64,000 bases of DNA from Roseivirga sp. UBA6061 (GTDB taxonomy: Bacteria > Bacteroidota > Bacteroidia > Cytophagales > Cyclobacteriaceae): contig DIYF01000147.1 of the NCBI GenBank assembly GCA_002427745.1, positions 68,083 to 132,082 on the forward strand. The letters run 5' to 3'. Below, piece after piece: positions 28,734 to 37,684 of the stretch; position 1 is the first letter of the stretch; the number at the start of each line of letters is the position of its first letter. The notes beneath the pieces were generated by a model. The model worked only from the letters and a program-made list of their open reading frames with translations. It was not told the origin of the DNA and did not search any database. The translations under genes and the position numbers were made by a program.

Positions 28734-29294
28734 ATGGTGAGAAAAGAAAAGTCCCTGCGGCTCTTATGGGAACTTATGACGGTAACAATTGGCGTGTTTC
28801 TGGCATTGTTTGCCAACAGTTACTATGAGAAACAGAAGGAAGAAGAGCTGGTGGGAAAAGTGCTGGATGCTCTGATCAGAGAGGTGCAGCAAAACCGGCA
28901 GGTTGTGAACCGGTCGCTGGAGTTTCATAAGGAGTTTCTGACTAAACTTGATACCGACCCTGAAAACCTGGTACTACAGCTCAACACGGCTCCGATTATC
29001 AAGAGCGCATGGGATGCCGCTCAGAGCTCAGGTGTTTTGCATCTGCTGGACTATGACCTGGCCCTGGCCTTTTCGGAAACCTATAGCTGGCATGAGGAAT
29101 ATGACAAGCTCAAATTTCTGTCTGACCAGGCGCTGTATTTTGTCAGGTTCTCAGACCCGAATTACAACCGGGTCCAGTACCTGAAGCGATGGGAATCGGC
29201 CTTTCAGGATTTCAAGTATACGGAAGAGCAACTGATCAGGAGATATACTACGGTTTTGTGGGCGTTTAAAGAGTTGGCAGAGGAAGGAGCTTGA
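28734..29294 (+). CDS. DUF6090-like membrane-anchored protein
   Basis: The 186-residue protein begins with a basic segment and one hydrophobic helix, LMTVTIGVFLALFANSYYEKQ (about 14-33), followed by a charged helical domain (KEEELVGKVLDALIREVQQN). This layout, 'IxIGVFLALxxNxxxE', is characteristic of DUF6090-type Bacteroidota proteins. Function is unknown. It stands alone between prfC and the repeat-rich spacer, with no operon partner. Confidence 0.7.
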   Translation: MVRKEKSLRLLWELMTVTIGVFLALFANSYYEKQKEEELVGKVLDALIREVQQNRQVVNRSLEFHKEFLTKLDTDPENLVLQLNTAPIIKSAWDAAQSSGVLHLLDYDLALAFSETYSWHEEYDKLKFLSDQALYFVRFSDPNYNRVQYLKRWESAFQDFKYTEEQLIRRYTTVLWAFKELAEEGA

Positions 29295-29846
29295 TGTTGC
29301 GGTGATAACAGCTGAAGCAAATCGCACCACTTCGTTCACCTTAAATGTCATTCCCAGCTTGACTGGGAATCTCCATGGTCAACCTGAGTTTGCCAATAAG
29401 ATTCCCACTTTGAACCTTCGCTAAAGCTGTAGCGACATACAAACACGAGAATGACATTCATGGGATAGCTGGTCAGTTATCGAAGTGCTTTTCTTAGATA
29501 CCTCGTTCCTCGGCATAAGAAGAAAAGCTTTCATCGTCATCCCCAGCCTGTCTACCAAGACTTGGTGGATAGGCTTGACTCACTGTTCTCTGGTTAGTGT
29601 TGTTTTACCGCAAAATGGTCTTATAAGTACTGAGAAGACAGATTTTTCACAGAAACCAAAAAACCAGCCCCTCCCTGAAGGGTGAAACGAAAACCATCCC
29701 TTCAGGGAATCAAAAGGGCGTTCATAAACTATTCCTCACATCGAAAAATCTTTCCCTGAACACTATTGAGCTTAACCGGAATCCCAAGGTCAACCAGGGA
29801 AGCTAATAAGATTCCCGCTTTCGCGGGAATGACGGTTTGATTAGTA
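29295..29846. repeat. 550-bp spacer with REP-like inverted repeats and no gene
   Basis: Module A (29346-29456) is bounded by TGTCATTC and GAATGACA and contains the hairpin ATTCCCAG/CTGGGAAT. Module B (29546-29574) is a 14-bp hairpin, GCCTGTCTACCAAG with CTTGGTGGATAGGC, using G-U pairs. An 11-bp inverted repeat TCCCTGAAGGG (29672-29682) pairs with 29698-29708. Module C (29789-29834) carries ATTCCCGC/GCGGGAAT and shares GGTCAACC and AATAAGATTCCC with module A. The 66-codon frame at 29485-29685 has no plausible protein character. Confidence 0.7.
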
Positions 29847-31958
29847 TTAGTTAAAAGCAATCTCATCGATAAACAACCAGGCAGGAGTGTCCTTGCCTGG
29901 ATGCCATTCAGGAAGATTACCGTAATTTTTAGCCCTGATTTGTAAATGCTTCAATTTTTGAGTGTCAAAGGCCAGCTCATGAATGATCATATGTTTGGGC
30001 TCCGGACCTTCAGGTCTTTCGAGATCCAGGGTCTGCAATTTGGTCAGCTTGCCCGGCTCTGCGCCTCCCCATATTTCCAGTGAGGTAGGCGGAAAAATCC
30101 AGGAGCCGATATCATCCAGTGTACTGATAAATACCGTACTGATTTCGCGACTTTGTTTCAATTCCACATCCACCACCAGATCATCCCCATTAAAACCAAG
30201 CCATTCACCATCCCGGAAATTCTCGCTGCCCTTTTTCAGGTCGAACAGTGTGGTGACACCCTTGGCCTTGTAGCTTCCCTTGGGGTCATGTCTGAGTGTG
30301 GTTTGTCGCAGGCCACTATCTACTACTTTGATAAATACCTGCTCAGTAACAGGGCTGTCTTCCCAGCCTTCTTTCTTCGCAAAAACACTGAGTTTGCCAC
30401 TTTCCGTAAGCCTGATCCGGCCGTTTTCCAGGGCCTGAGTCACCCCGTCTCCCAACTGATAAAACAGGTTGGTTTCTGATAGATTGTATGAAACCTCAAC
30501 CGTCAGCTCCTGATCAAAGAAAGTGGATTCATACTCCAGTTTTGGGGCCGCCAGTTCAGCCCTGGTGAACTCAGAATCCTCAGGTAGCCCACCATCGATC
30601 TTTACGGCAGGGTGGTCACTTTGAAGCGCCAGGAGCTCTTCTCCGCTCAGCTCAGTTTGCCAGAGGTAGAGCTGGTTGAGCTTTGGTAGTTTAGCCATTT
30701 GAGAGGCTCCTTTGGCGGTGATTTTGGTGCCATAGAGGTTGAGGTAAGCAAGATGCTCAAGCTTACGGATGGCCGAAACCATATTGTCATCCGTTTCAGT
30801 ATTGTCGAGGTACAGTCGGTGAAGGTTTTCGTACCGGGCTACTTCTTTGAGAATGGCTTTGTCGATGCGACTTCCCCCCAGGTCGAGTGTATAAATCTGC
30901 TCCCGTATTTTCCTGAGCTTTTTGAGCTGATCAGTATCAAGTGCTTTCTTTTGTCCGAGGTACACTTCCAGATAGGGCTTATCAGGTTCTATTTGCTTGA
31001 TGTTGAAGCCGCTGTTCATAAGAGAGCTTATCAGGTCATCATCGGCAAAGTCAATATCAATTTCTTCTTCCGGAGCGAAATAGCTGGCCAGTACGGGCTG
31101 AATGGCATCGCCTTTATCGATTTCTTTAACAAGGGAGGTGAAGGAAGCCCCTGTTTCTACCCACCAGGAGAGCAGTTTCACTTCTTCATTACTAAGCTGA
31201 TTTTTGCCCTTGGGCGGCATATGCAGCTTATCCTCCATCGGCAGAAGTAAATGACTGATAAGCTTGCTGTTGATCAGGTCACCCGGAGTCAGAATAGAGC
31301 CTGATTCTCCTCCTTTAAGAATACCTTCCTCTGTATCCAATAGCAATCCCCCCTTTAACTTATTGGGGTTGTGACAGCTGGTGCATTTAACATCGAGTAC
31401 GGGCTGCACCACCTGGGTAAAGACGGGCGCCTCGGTATTAAGGCTCAGTGTTTCCGGTGTATCAAAAACCTCAGTCAGAAAATCCTCACCATGTGTTAAA
31501 GAAGCACCATAGTGACCAGTGATAATCAACAGGACGACTAAGACCGTATAAAGGGGTAATACCGCATTGGACAGACGTTCTTTTAAATCAATCAGCAATA
31601 CCACAATCAGTGAAGTGGCCAGCCCGAACCATTTGTGAAAGACAAAGCCGTCCCCCGCATAGCCACCATTTACAGAGAGTAAAAAACCGGCAATGGCCGA
31701 TATGACAGCGGTGTAAGCACCCAGCCATAAGAGCAATTCTGCTCCCCTGGCAAAATCCTTTTGACCTCTTTTGGCCAGTAACTCAAAAAGCAGGGCCATC
31801 ATCAGTAGTCCTATGGGAAAGTGAAGGACCAGAGGATGGAGCCTCCCTACAAACTGAAATATGGCAGCCAGTTCCTGTATCGGGACCAGAAATAGTATGA
31901 CCAGCAGCAGGTTGAGTGCCCAGAGTAAGCGAGTAAGTGTTTTCCTGGAAATAGGCAT
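29847..31958 (-). CDS. Membrane c-type cytochrome with LRR and discoidin-like domains
   Basis: The 703-residue protein has an N-terminal membrane part of about five helices with HPLVLHFPIGLLMMALLFE (DUF2231-like). A planctomycete-type cytochrome domain holds CTSCH at 192-196 and the distal HMPPKG Met near 248. Leucine-rich repeats (LYLDNTETDD, LNLYGTKIT, LYLWQTELS) follow, then a chitobiase-like sandwich and a C-terminal discoidin-like domain with FRDGEWLGFN, WIFPPTSLEIWG and LPEWHPGKDTPAWLFIDEI. It is the last gene of a five-gene operon. The role is unknown; electron transfer coupled to polymer or small-molecule degradation is only a guess. Confidence 0.8.
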   Translation of the reverse strand: MPISRKTLTRLLWALNLLLVILFLVPIQELAAIFQFVGRLHPLVLHFPIGLLMMALLFELLAKRGQKDFARGAELLLWLGAYTAVISAIAGFLLSVNGGYAGDGFVFHKWFGLATSLIVVLLIDLKERLSNAVLPLYTVLVVLLIITGHYGASLTHGEDFLTEVFDTPETLSLNTEAPVFTQVVQPVLDVKCTSCHNPNKLKGGLLLDTEEGILKGGESGSILTPGDLINSKLISHLLLPMEDKLHMPPKGKNQLSNEEVKLLSWWVETGASFTSLVKEIDKGDAIQPVLASYFAPEEEIDIDFADDDLISSLMNSGFNIKQIEPDKPYLEVYLGQKKALDTDQLKKLRKIREQIYTLDLGGSRIDKAILKEVARYENLHRLYLDNTETDDNMVSAIRKLEHLAYLNLYGTKITAKGASQMAKLPKLNQLYLWQTELSGEELLALQSDHPAVKIDGGLPEDSEFTRAELAAPKLEYESTFFDQELTVEVSYNLSETNLFYQLGDGVTQALENGRIRLTESGKLSVFAKKEGWEDSPVTEQVFIKVVDSGLRQTTLRHDPKGSYKAKGVTTLFDLKKGSENFRDGEWLGFNGDDLVVDVELKQSREISTVFISTLDDIGSWIFPPTSLEIWGGAEPGKLTKLQTLDLERPEGPEPKHMIIHELAFDTQKLKHLQIRAKNYGNLPEWHPGKDTPAWLFIDEIAFN

Positions 31959-31959
31959 A

Positions 31960-32748
31960 CTATCTGATAATAATTTCGTCTAAAAATACCCAGCCGGCAT
32001 TGCCCTTACCCGGATGCCAGTCCGGTAGTGCGGGGAGAGGCTGGATGACCAGTTTTACATAGCGGCAACGGGCGTTCTCTGTCTTGATATGGTAGTAAAC
32101 TTTTCCGGAAGGGTCCTCCTGCTTCTGTTCGTTGATCTGTAGCTCGGGCACTTCTGTATACTCCCGGCCATCTTCTGACAGTTTACCGGCAATCGTTGTG
32201 GGTGGCATGATCCAGGCACCGGCAGCTGTCAGTGTGCTCACCAGTATTTCCTCAACTTTTTTGACTTTTCCCAGGTCCAGTGTAATAGTGATCGGGCCTT
32301 TATTGTAACCAATCCAGTGGCCATCCCGGAAGTTCAGAGAACCGGCCTGCTGATCAATGAGGGTTTGTCCACCCTGGCCGGCATAGGAAGGGCCGGGGCC
32401 GGGACTCAGTTCTATCGATTTGATGGCCTTACCGAGTTTGTGTACTTCTGTGGTAATGGTTTCAGAGGGACGAAAGCCGGTTTTAAAGGCTTTCACCTTC
32501 ACTGTACTACTCTTTTTGACAGTCAGCTTTTTTGTGTAAAGTGCTGAGGCTTCAGTAGGCTCGGTTCCATCGAGCGTGTAGCGGAGACTGGCGCCTTCCA
32601 GCCTGAAGTCAAAGGTAATGTCAGCTTTCTTTGTGAAGAACCCACCACCATCAATCCTGACCAGAGGTTTGCTCAACTGATACTCCTGTGCTGAAAGAAA
32701 ACTGCCAAACAACAGCAGGCATGATATGAAGCATATTTTCGATCTCAT
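31960..32748 (-). CDS. Secreted chitobiase-like/discoidin-like protein
   Basis: The 262-residue protein has a signal peptide (about 1-20, ending FLSAQ). A chitobiase C-terminal-like sandwich (SLRYTLDGTEPTEASALY) is followed by a discoidin-like domain with FRDGHWIGYN, AWIMPPTTIAG and LPDWHPGKGNAGWVFLDEI. The latter aligns with the C-terminus of the neighbouring cytochrome protein, so the two genes share a duplicated module. It overlaps the NHL gene by 4 bases and lies 2 bases from the cytochrome gene. It probably binds carbohydrate or another envelope ligand. Confidence 0.75.
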   Translation of the reverse strand: MRSKICFISCLLLFGSFLSAQEYQLSKPLVRIDGGGFFTKKADITFDFRLEGASLRYTLDGTEPTEASALYTKKLTVKKSSTVKVKAFKTGFRPSETITTEVHKLGKAIKSIELSPGPGPSYAGQGGQTLIDQQAGSLNFRDGHWIGYNKGPITITLDLGKVKKVEEILVSTLTAAGAWIMPPTTIAGKLSEDGREYTEVPELQINEQKQEDPSGKVYYHIKTENARCRYVKLVIQPLPALPDWHPGKGNAGWVFLDEIIIR

Positions 32749-33779
32749 ATCCTGTTCAGCTTATAAGGATAAACATTGCCGGAATTCCACTGGGCCACAT
32801 ACATGTTTTCGTCATCATCAATGCAAACATCATGAGGGTAAATAAAGACCTTCATGGTCTGATACATTTCTTCAGGTGTCGAGCCGGTATAGGTGGGGGT
32901 ACTTCCCGCCAGGTTGGAGATAACTTTGTTGTTTTTATTCAGAATGGTAACAAAGCCTGAAGGGTCATCGCCATAGGCCCGTGATTTGAGTACGGCAGCA
33001 TACAGGTAGTCGCCATGTATTACAGGGCGGCAAACATGAGCTCCGGGTAGCGGAATAGTTTCCAGGTATTCACCGGAAAGTGAGTAGCGCTTGAAGGCAT
33101 TCTCTTCCCTGGCAGACACAACAAGGCAGGGATTAGCCGCATCACGGGAATCCAGACAGATGCCGTGGGCGTTTTTGAGATTTTCAGGTCCGGTGCCCCG
33201 ACCTCCGAAGCTTCTGATATAGCTACCGTTGGATGAGTACTGTGTGATCCATTGTTCTCCATAGCCATCGGCCACATAGATATCCCCGTTCGGGCCAATG
33301 GCTACTTCTGTTGGGATATACTGTTCCGCTTTTTGATAGTGACCGGACTCTTTGGGATAGTCCAGTATCATCACCACTTTCCCCTCAATAGTGGTTTTAA
33401 TGACCTGGTGTCGATTGTTGTCAGAGATGAAAAGGAAGTCTTCTCCGTTTTCTTTGGAGAGGGTGAGCCCATGAGCTCCGGGGTATTCAGTACCCCAGGT
33501 TTTGAGTAGTTTTCCTGACTTATCGTACACCAATACGTTATTCTTCGTCTCGTTGGTGAGCAGAAGTATCCTTCCCTGTGAGTCCTGCACCATTTCGTGG
33601 CAGTCCTTGACGGGGAACTGGTTTGGATTGAGGTTGCCCCAATTCACATCGAGGTGATACTGATGAGAGTTATGTCCCAGCACGAGGTCTTCTGTGCGTT
33701 CCGGTATCAACAGTGGCGGCATAGTGGCCAGTCCGGTAGCCGCGATCAGGGATTTTTGTACAAAGGTTCTTCTATCCAT
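32745..33779 (-). CDS. NHL-repeat/propeller protein with Tat-like signal
   Basis: The 344-residue protein opens with DRRTFVQKSLIAATGLATM, a Tat-like signal with paired Arg. The mature part is a six-bladed NHL propeller: GRILLLTNETKNNVLVYD, FLFISDNNRHQVIKT, GPNGDIYVADGYGEQWITQY and ENMYVAQWNSGNVYPY. Peptidylamidoglycolate-lyase-like propellers have the same layout, but no metal site can be asserted. Spacing is 3 bases from the DUF1501 stop region and a 4-base overlap with the next gene. Confidence 0.8.
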   Translation of the reverse strand: MDRRTFVQKSLIAATGLATMPPLLIPERTEDLVLGHNSHQYHLDVNWGNLNPNQFPVKDCHEMVQDSQGRILLLTNETKNNVLVYDKSGKLLKTWGTEYPGAHGLTLSKENGEDFLFISDNNRHQVIKTTIEGKVVMILDYPKESGHYQKAEQYIPTEVAIGPNGDIYVADGYGEQWITQYSSNGSYIRSFGGRGTGPENLKNAHGICLDSRDAANPCLVVSAREENAFKRYSLSGEYLETIPLPGAHVCRPVIHGDYLYAAVLKSRAYGDDPSGFVTILNKNNKVISNLAGSTPTYTGSTPEEMYQTMKVFIYPHDVCIDDDENMYVAQWNSGNVYPYKLNRI

Positions 33780-33782
33780 CTA

Positions 33783-35234
33783 TCAGGCCAGAATATCGTG
33801 AATGACACTACCACTTACATCAGTCAGACGGAATCTCCTGCCCTGGTATTTGTAAATGAGTTTTTCGTGATCTATACCTAACAAATGGAGTATAGTGGCC
33901 TGGAAGTCGTGCACATGTACCGGGTCTTTGGCAATGTTATAGCCGAACTCATCGGTTTCTCCATAAGTCATACCGGCTTTTACACCGCCACCAGCCATCC
34001 AGATGCTAAAGCAGCGCGGATGGTGATCACGGCCATAATTGTTTTTGGTCAAAGCTCCCTGTGAGTAGTTGGTACGGCCAAACTCTCCACCCCAAATCAC
34101 CAGGGTATCATCCAGCATGCCCCGTTGTTTCAGGTCCATGATGAGGGCTGCGGAAGCCTGGTCTACATCTTTTGCCTGCTTTTGAATAGCCCCGGGAAGA
34201 TTATCGTGCTGATCCCAGCCCATATGGTAGAGTTGCACAAATCGTACATCGCGCTCCGCCAGCCTGCGTGCCAGCAAACAATTGGCAGCAAAAGAACCAG
34301 GTCTGGCTACATCCGCTCCGTACATACGATAAATATGGTCAGGTTCTTTAGAGATGTCCATGGTCTCCGGCACACTGGTTTGCATGCGATAAGCCAGCTC
34401 GTACTGAGCTACCCGGGCATTGATTTCCGGATCTCCAAACTCCTGTGAGTGGATAGAGTTGAGTTGAGAAAGGTGATCGAGCATATTTCTGCGATCCATC
34501 TTTGACATACCCTTAGGGTCTTTCAGGTAAAGCACCGGATCTTTTCCTGAACGGAATTGTACCCCCTGATGTACTGAGTTCAGGAAGCCATTGCCCCAAA
34601 GCCTTGAATAAAGGGGCTGGCCCTGTGGTCTACCACTGCCCCGGGATAACAGCACTGAAAAGGCCGGTAAGTTTTCATTATCACTTCCCAGGCCGTAGCT
34701 GAGCCAGGAGCCCATGCTGGGACGACCAGGCTGCTGAGAACCTGTCTGAAAAAAGGTAATGGCAGGGTCATGGTTGATGGCCTCCGTATGCACACTTTTG
34801 ATAAAGCACAGCTCGTCTACCACCTTGGAGGTGTAGGGCATAATGTCACTGACCCAGGCCCTGCTGTTACCATATTGCTTAAAGTCGAATAGTGAACCCG
34901 CCAGGGGAAATGACTTTTGCCCGGATGTCATTCCGGTAAGTCGCTGACCATTTCTGACAGAGTCAGGTAGTTCCTGTCCCACCATTTCACGGAGCTTCGG
35001 CTTATAGTCGAAAAGCTCAAGCTGAGAAGGGCCGCCACTCTGGAAGAGATAAATGACCCGCTTGGCCTTAGGAGCAATATGCCTGAAATCTTCAGGTCCC
35101 GGACGATTACCGGCCAGTAAACTCGTGGGGTTCAATAATGAGGCAAGGCCTAAGCCCCCCAGGCCCAGACTGACTTTGGAAAGAAAGTGCCTCCGGTTAA
35201 GATGATAATGGTAGTCCTGTTCTTCTTTGTGCAT
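33783..35234 (-). CDS. DUF1501 family protein, Tat-exported
   Basis: The 483-residue protein has a twin-Arg signal NRRHFLSKVSLGLGGLGLAS. DUF1501 features, an alkaline-phosphatase-superfamily-like fold, are seen in FQSGGPSQLELFDYKPKL, HDPAITFFQTGSQQPGRPSMGSW, HMGWDQHDNLPGAI, WGGEFGRTNY and DHHPRCFSIWMAGGGVK. This family is abundant in Planctomycetes beside DUF1549/DUF1553 cytochrome proteins, exactly as here (2-base gap). The biochemical role is not established. Confidence 0.9.
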   Translation of the reverse strand: MHKEEQDYHYHLNRRHFLSKVSLGLGGLGLASLLNPTSLLAGNRPGPEDFRHIAPKAKRVIYLFQSGGPSQLELFDYKPKLREMVGQELPDSVRNGQRLTGMTSGQKSFPLAGSLFDFKQYGNSRAWVSDIMPYTSKVVDELCFIKSVHTEAINHDPAITFFQTGSQQPGRPSMGSWLSYGLGSDNENLPAFSVLLSRGSGRPQGQPLYSRLWGNGFLNSVHQGVQFRSGKDPVLYLKDPKGMSKMDRRNMLDHLSQLNSIHSQEFGDPEINARVAQYELAYRMQTSVPETMDISKEPDHIYRMYGADVARPGSFAANCLLARRLAERDVRFVQLYHMGWDQHDNLPGAIQKQAKDVDQASAALIMDLKQRGMLDDTLVIWGGEFGRTNYSQGALTKNNYGRDHHPRCFSIWMAGGGVKAGMTYGETDEFGYNIAKDPVHVHDFQATILHLLGIDHEKLIYKYQGRRFRLTDVSGSVIHDILA

Positions 35235-35236
35235 GA

Positions 35237-37585
35237 TCAGGTTTTTGAAATGGCCTCGTCCAGATTAAAAATGGTATTGATCACCGACATGAAAGCAGCA
35301 GCTTCCGGTGTCTGATTCTCTTGTGGGTATTGTCCCACATCCAGGTATTCTCTGGCCTGGTCGGGAGCTTCGGTAAATCGCGTCTGTTCTGCTTCCAAAA
35401 AGCTCTCCAGCACGGTCTTTTCTTCTTCAGACGGGTTTCTGCCCAGGATTTTTTCAAAAGCAAAGATCAGGCGGTCCTGGTCGTTTTGATGTGCCGACAG
35501 TGCTTTATAAGCCAAAACACGGGAAGCCTCCAGTACCTGAGGGTCATTCATCATAACCAGCGCCTGGAGTGGCGTATTTGTTTTTTGCCGATCTACCTCG
35601 CATAAATCACGTGAGGCAGCATCAAAGGTCATCATAGCAGGTGGCGGTACGGTACGTTTCCAGAAGGTGTATAGACTTCTGCGATACAGTGCATCTCCGC
35701 TATCGGTCTGGTAGCTGGTAAGCCCTTGTCCGGAGGTGGTTTCTGCCCAGAGCCCTTCCGGCTGGTATGGTTTTACACTGGGGCCTCCGACTTCTTTATT
35801 CAGCAGCCCGCTGGCGGCCAGTACATTGTCGCGGATCATCTCGAATGACATGCGGTAGCGTGGTCCACGGGTCAGCCATTTGTTGGTGGGGTCATTTTCC
35901 AGAAGCGCTTCACTCACTCTGGAGCTTTGCTGATAGGTAGCTGACAGGAGAATCTGCTTCTGCAATCTCTGGATGTCCCAGCCGGATTCCACGAAATCAT
36001 AGGACAGGTATTCGAGCAGTTCGGGGTGAGAAGGCAGGTTGCCCTGGTTGCCAAAGTCGGCTGGTGTATCTACCAGTCCCGTACCAAAGAAAGACTGCCA
36101 GATACGGTTGACTGTGACGCGTGCTGTAAGAGGATTGTCTTTTGAAAAGAGCCATTTGGCCAGCCCCATGCGGTCTTGCGATAGCTTATCACCAAAGGGG
36201 CTGATGGCTGCCGGTGTGGAGGGAGACACCCGGGCTCCTCTCGCATCATACTGTCCCCTGTTGAGAACGTAGGTGGGTCTGCGCCTTACAGAGTCCTTCA
36301 TAACCATAACACTCAGGTCATCACCGTTGAAATCCGAGGCATTGACGAAGCTGAGAATACCTTTCAGGTCCTGCTCAGTGATTTTGATTTTAGGCTCAGG
36401 AATTTCACCATATTCAATGCGACCCTTTTCAGGTACAGAGTTGAAAAAGGAGAAAACGCTGAAGTAGTCCTTCTGCGAAATAGGATCGTATTTATGGTCG
36501 TGACATTTAGCACATTCCAGTGTCAGTCCGAGGAAAGCTTTACCGAAGGTGTTGGCCCGGTCAGTGACATATTCCACACGGTATTCTTCAGATATAACGC
36601 CACCTTCCTGGGTGATTTTGTGGTTACGATTAAAACCCGTGGCCAGAATCTGTTCTTTCGTTGGGTTGGGAAGCAAGTCTCCCGCGAGTTGCCAGGTCAC
36701 AAAGGTATTATAGGGCATATTTTCATTGAAGGCCTTGATTACCCAGTCACGCCAGGGCCACATGATGCGCTCCAGGTCATCCTGGTAACCGTGGGTGTCA
36801 GAGTAGCGGGCCAGGTCCAGCCAGCCGGTAGCCATGTGTTCGCCATAGGCAGGTGATGCCATCAGCGCATCAACCGCTTTCTCAAAAGCCTGGTCAGTGT
36901 TGTCTGCCATAAATGAAGCTCTGAGTTCATCTGAGGGGGGTAGTCCGGTCAGGTCAAAGCTGGCTCTGCGGAGAAGTCTTTCTCTGCTGGCTTTTTCAGA
37001 AGGCGTAAAACCTTTCTCCTCAAACTTCCTGGCTACAAAACGATCTATGTTGTTCTGAGTCCAGTCTGTTCGCCTTGGTGTGGCAGGCTCTTCAACCGGA
37101 ATAAACGACCAGTGCTTTTTCCATTTAGCGCCCTGTACAATCCATCTGGACAGGAGTTTTTTTTCGTTTTCCGACAGTGTCAGGTTGGAGGCAGGAGGTG
37201 GCATTACTTCATCAGGGTTATCTGAAAAGATGCGGTGAATTACCTCTGATTTTTCGGTATTCCCTGCTACTATACCGAAGACATCCGGTCTGTCCTTCAT
37301 GGCTTTAAAAGCCCCTTCCTCTGTGTCGAGTCTGTATCCTGATTCACGTTTGTTGGCATCAGGCCCGTGACAGGCAAAGCAGCGGTCTGAGAGCAATGGC
37401 CTCACATGTAAATTGAAGTCTACCTGTTCTGGTAAATAGTCGGTCCCGGCCCTGGCGGTCATCCCGGGAGGAAGACTGTTCTTCTCCTTTTGACCGCAGG
37501 ATTTCAGGATCACCAATGAGATGAAAAGCAGTGCCACCATGCCGGCATGCCTGAGTGTAATTCCAGATGTTTTGACTTTTGCCAT
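35237..37585 (-). CDS. PSD1/DUF1549-DUF1553 cytochrome c domain lipoprotein
   Basis: The 782-residue protein has a lipobox LKSC (Cys30) and a planctomycete-type cytochrome c domain with CFACH at 69-73 and EVMPPP as distal Met region. A DUF1549 domain (about 180-390, SFDLTGLPPSDELR, GWLDLARYSDTHGYQDD) and a DUF1553 domain (about 480-740, VNRIWQSFFGTGLVDTPADFG) follow. A second CAKCH lies in LTLECAKCHDHKYDPIS and could bind another heme or a metal. It is the first gene of the operon and probably surface- or periplasm-exposed. Confidence 0.9.
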   Translation of the reverse strand: MAKVKTSGITLRHAGMVALLFISLVILKSCGQKEKNSLPPGMTARAGTDYLPEQVDFNLHVRPLLSDRCFACHGPDANKRESGYRLDTEEGAFKAMKDRPDVFGIVAGNTEKSEVIHRIFSDNPDEVMPPPASNLTLSENEKKLLSRWIVQGAKWKKHWSFIPVEEPATPRRTDWTQNNIDRFVARKFEEKGFTPSEKASRERLLRRASFDLTGLPPSDELRASFMADNTDQAFEKAVDALMASPAYGEHMATGWLDLARYSDTHGYQDDLERIMWPWRDWVIKAFNENMPYNTFVTWQLAGDLLPNPTKEQILATGFNRNHKITQEGGVISEEYRVEYVTDRANTFGKAFLGLTLECAKCHDHKYDPISQKDYFSVFSFFNSVPEKGRIEYGEIPEPKIKITEQDLKGILSFVNASDFNGDDLSVMVMKDSVRRRPTYVLNRGQYDARGARVSPSTPAAISPFGDKLSQDRMGLAKWLFSKDNPLTARVTVNRIWQSFFGTGLVDTPADFGNQGNLPSHPELLEYLSYDFVESGWDIQRLQKQILLSATYQQSSRVSEALLENDPTNKWLTRGPRYRMSFEMIRDNVLAASGLLNKEVGGPSVKPYQPEGLWAETTSGQGLTSYQTDSGDALYRRSLYTFWKRTVPPPAMMTFDAASRDLCEVDRQKTNTPLQALVMMNDPQVLEASRVLAYKALSAHQNDQDRLIFAFEKILGRNPSEEEKTVLESFLEAEQTRFTEAPDQAREYLDVGQYPQENQTPEAAAFMSVINTIFNLDEAISKT

Positions 37586-37633
37586 AGCTGTTCCTGAATT
37601 TAATTATTCAAGAGCATCTAATGAAGGAGAAAA

Positions 37634-37665
37634 GGTTTAGCGGGAGGGTTAATGAATGGGTTAAT
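37634..37665. promoter_or_regulatory. GGGTTAAT direct repeats upstream of the PSD1 operon
   Basis: GGGTTAAT occurs at 37646 and 37658 and a degenerate GGTTTAGC at 37634, each 12 bases apart, in the 99-base gap between the SARP-type regulator gene and the cytochrome operon. SARP regulators are known to bind direct repeats near promoters. The link here is inference from position. Confidence 0.35.
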
Positions 37666-37684
37666 TCGGGAGGTCAGGGTGAAA

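Noticed and set aside
29485..29685. 66-codon frame in the repeat-rich spacer
   Set aside because: Runs through hairpin modules and has no protein-like pattern or start signal.
37146..37160. T/A homopolymer in the PSD1 gene as a possible frameshift
   Set aside because: The reading frame and domain order continue unbroken across it.
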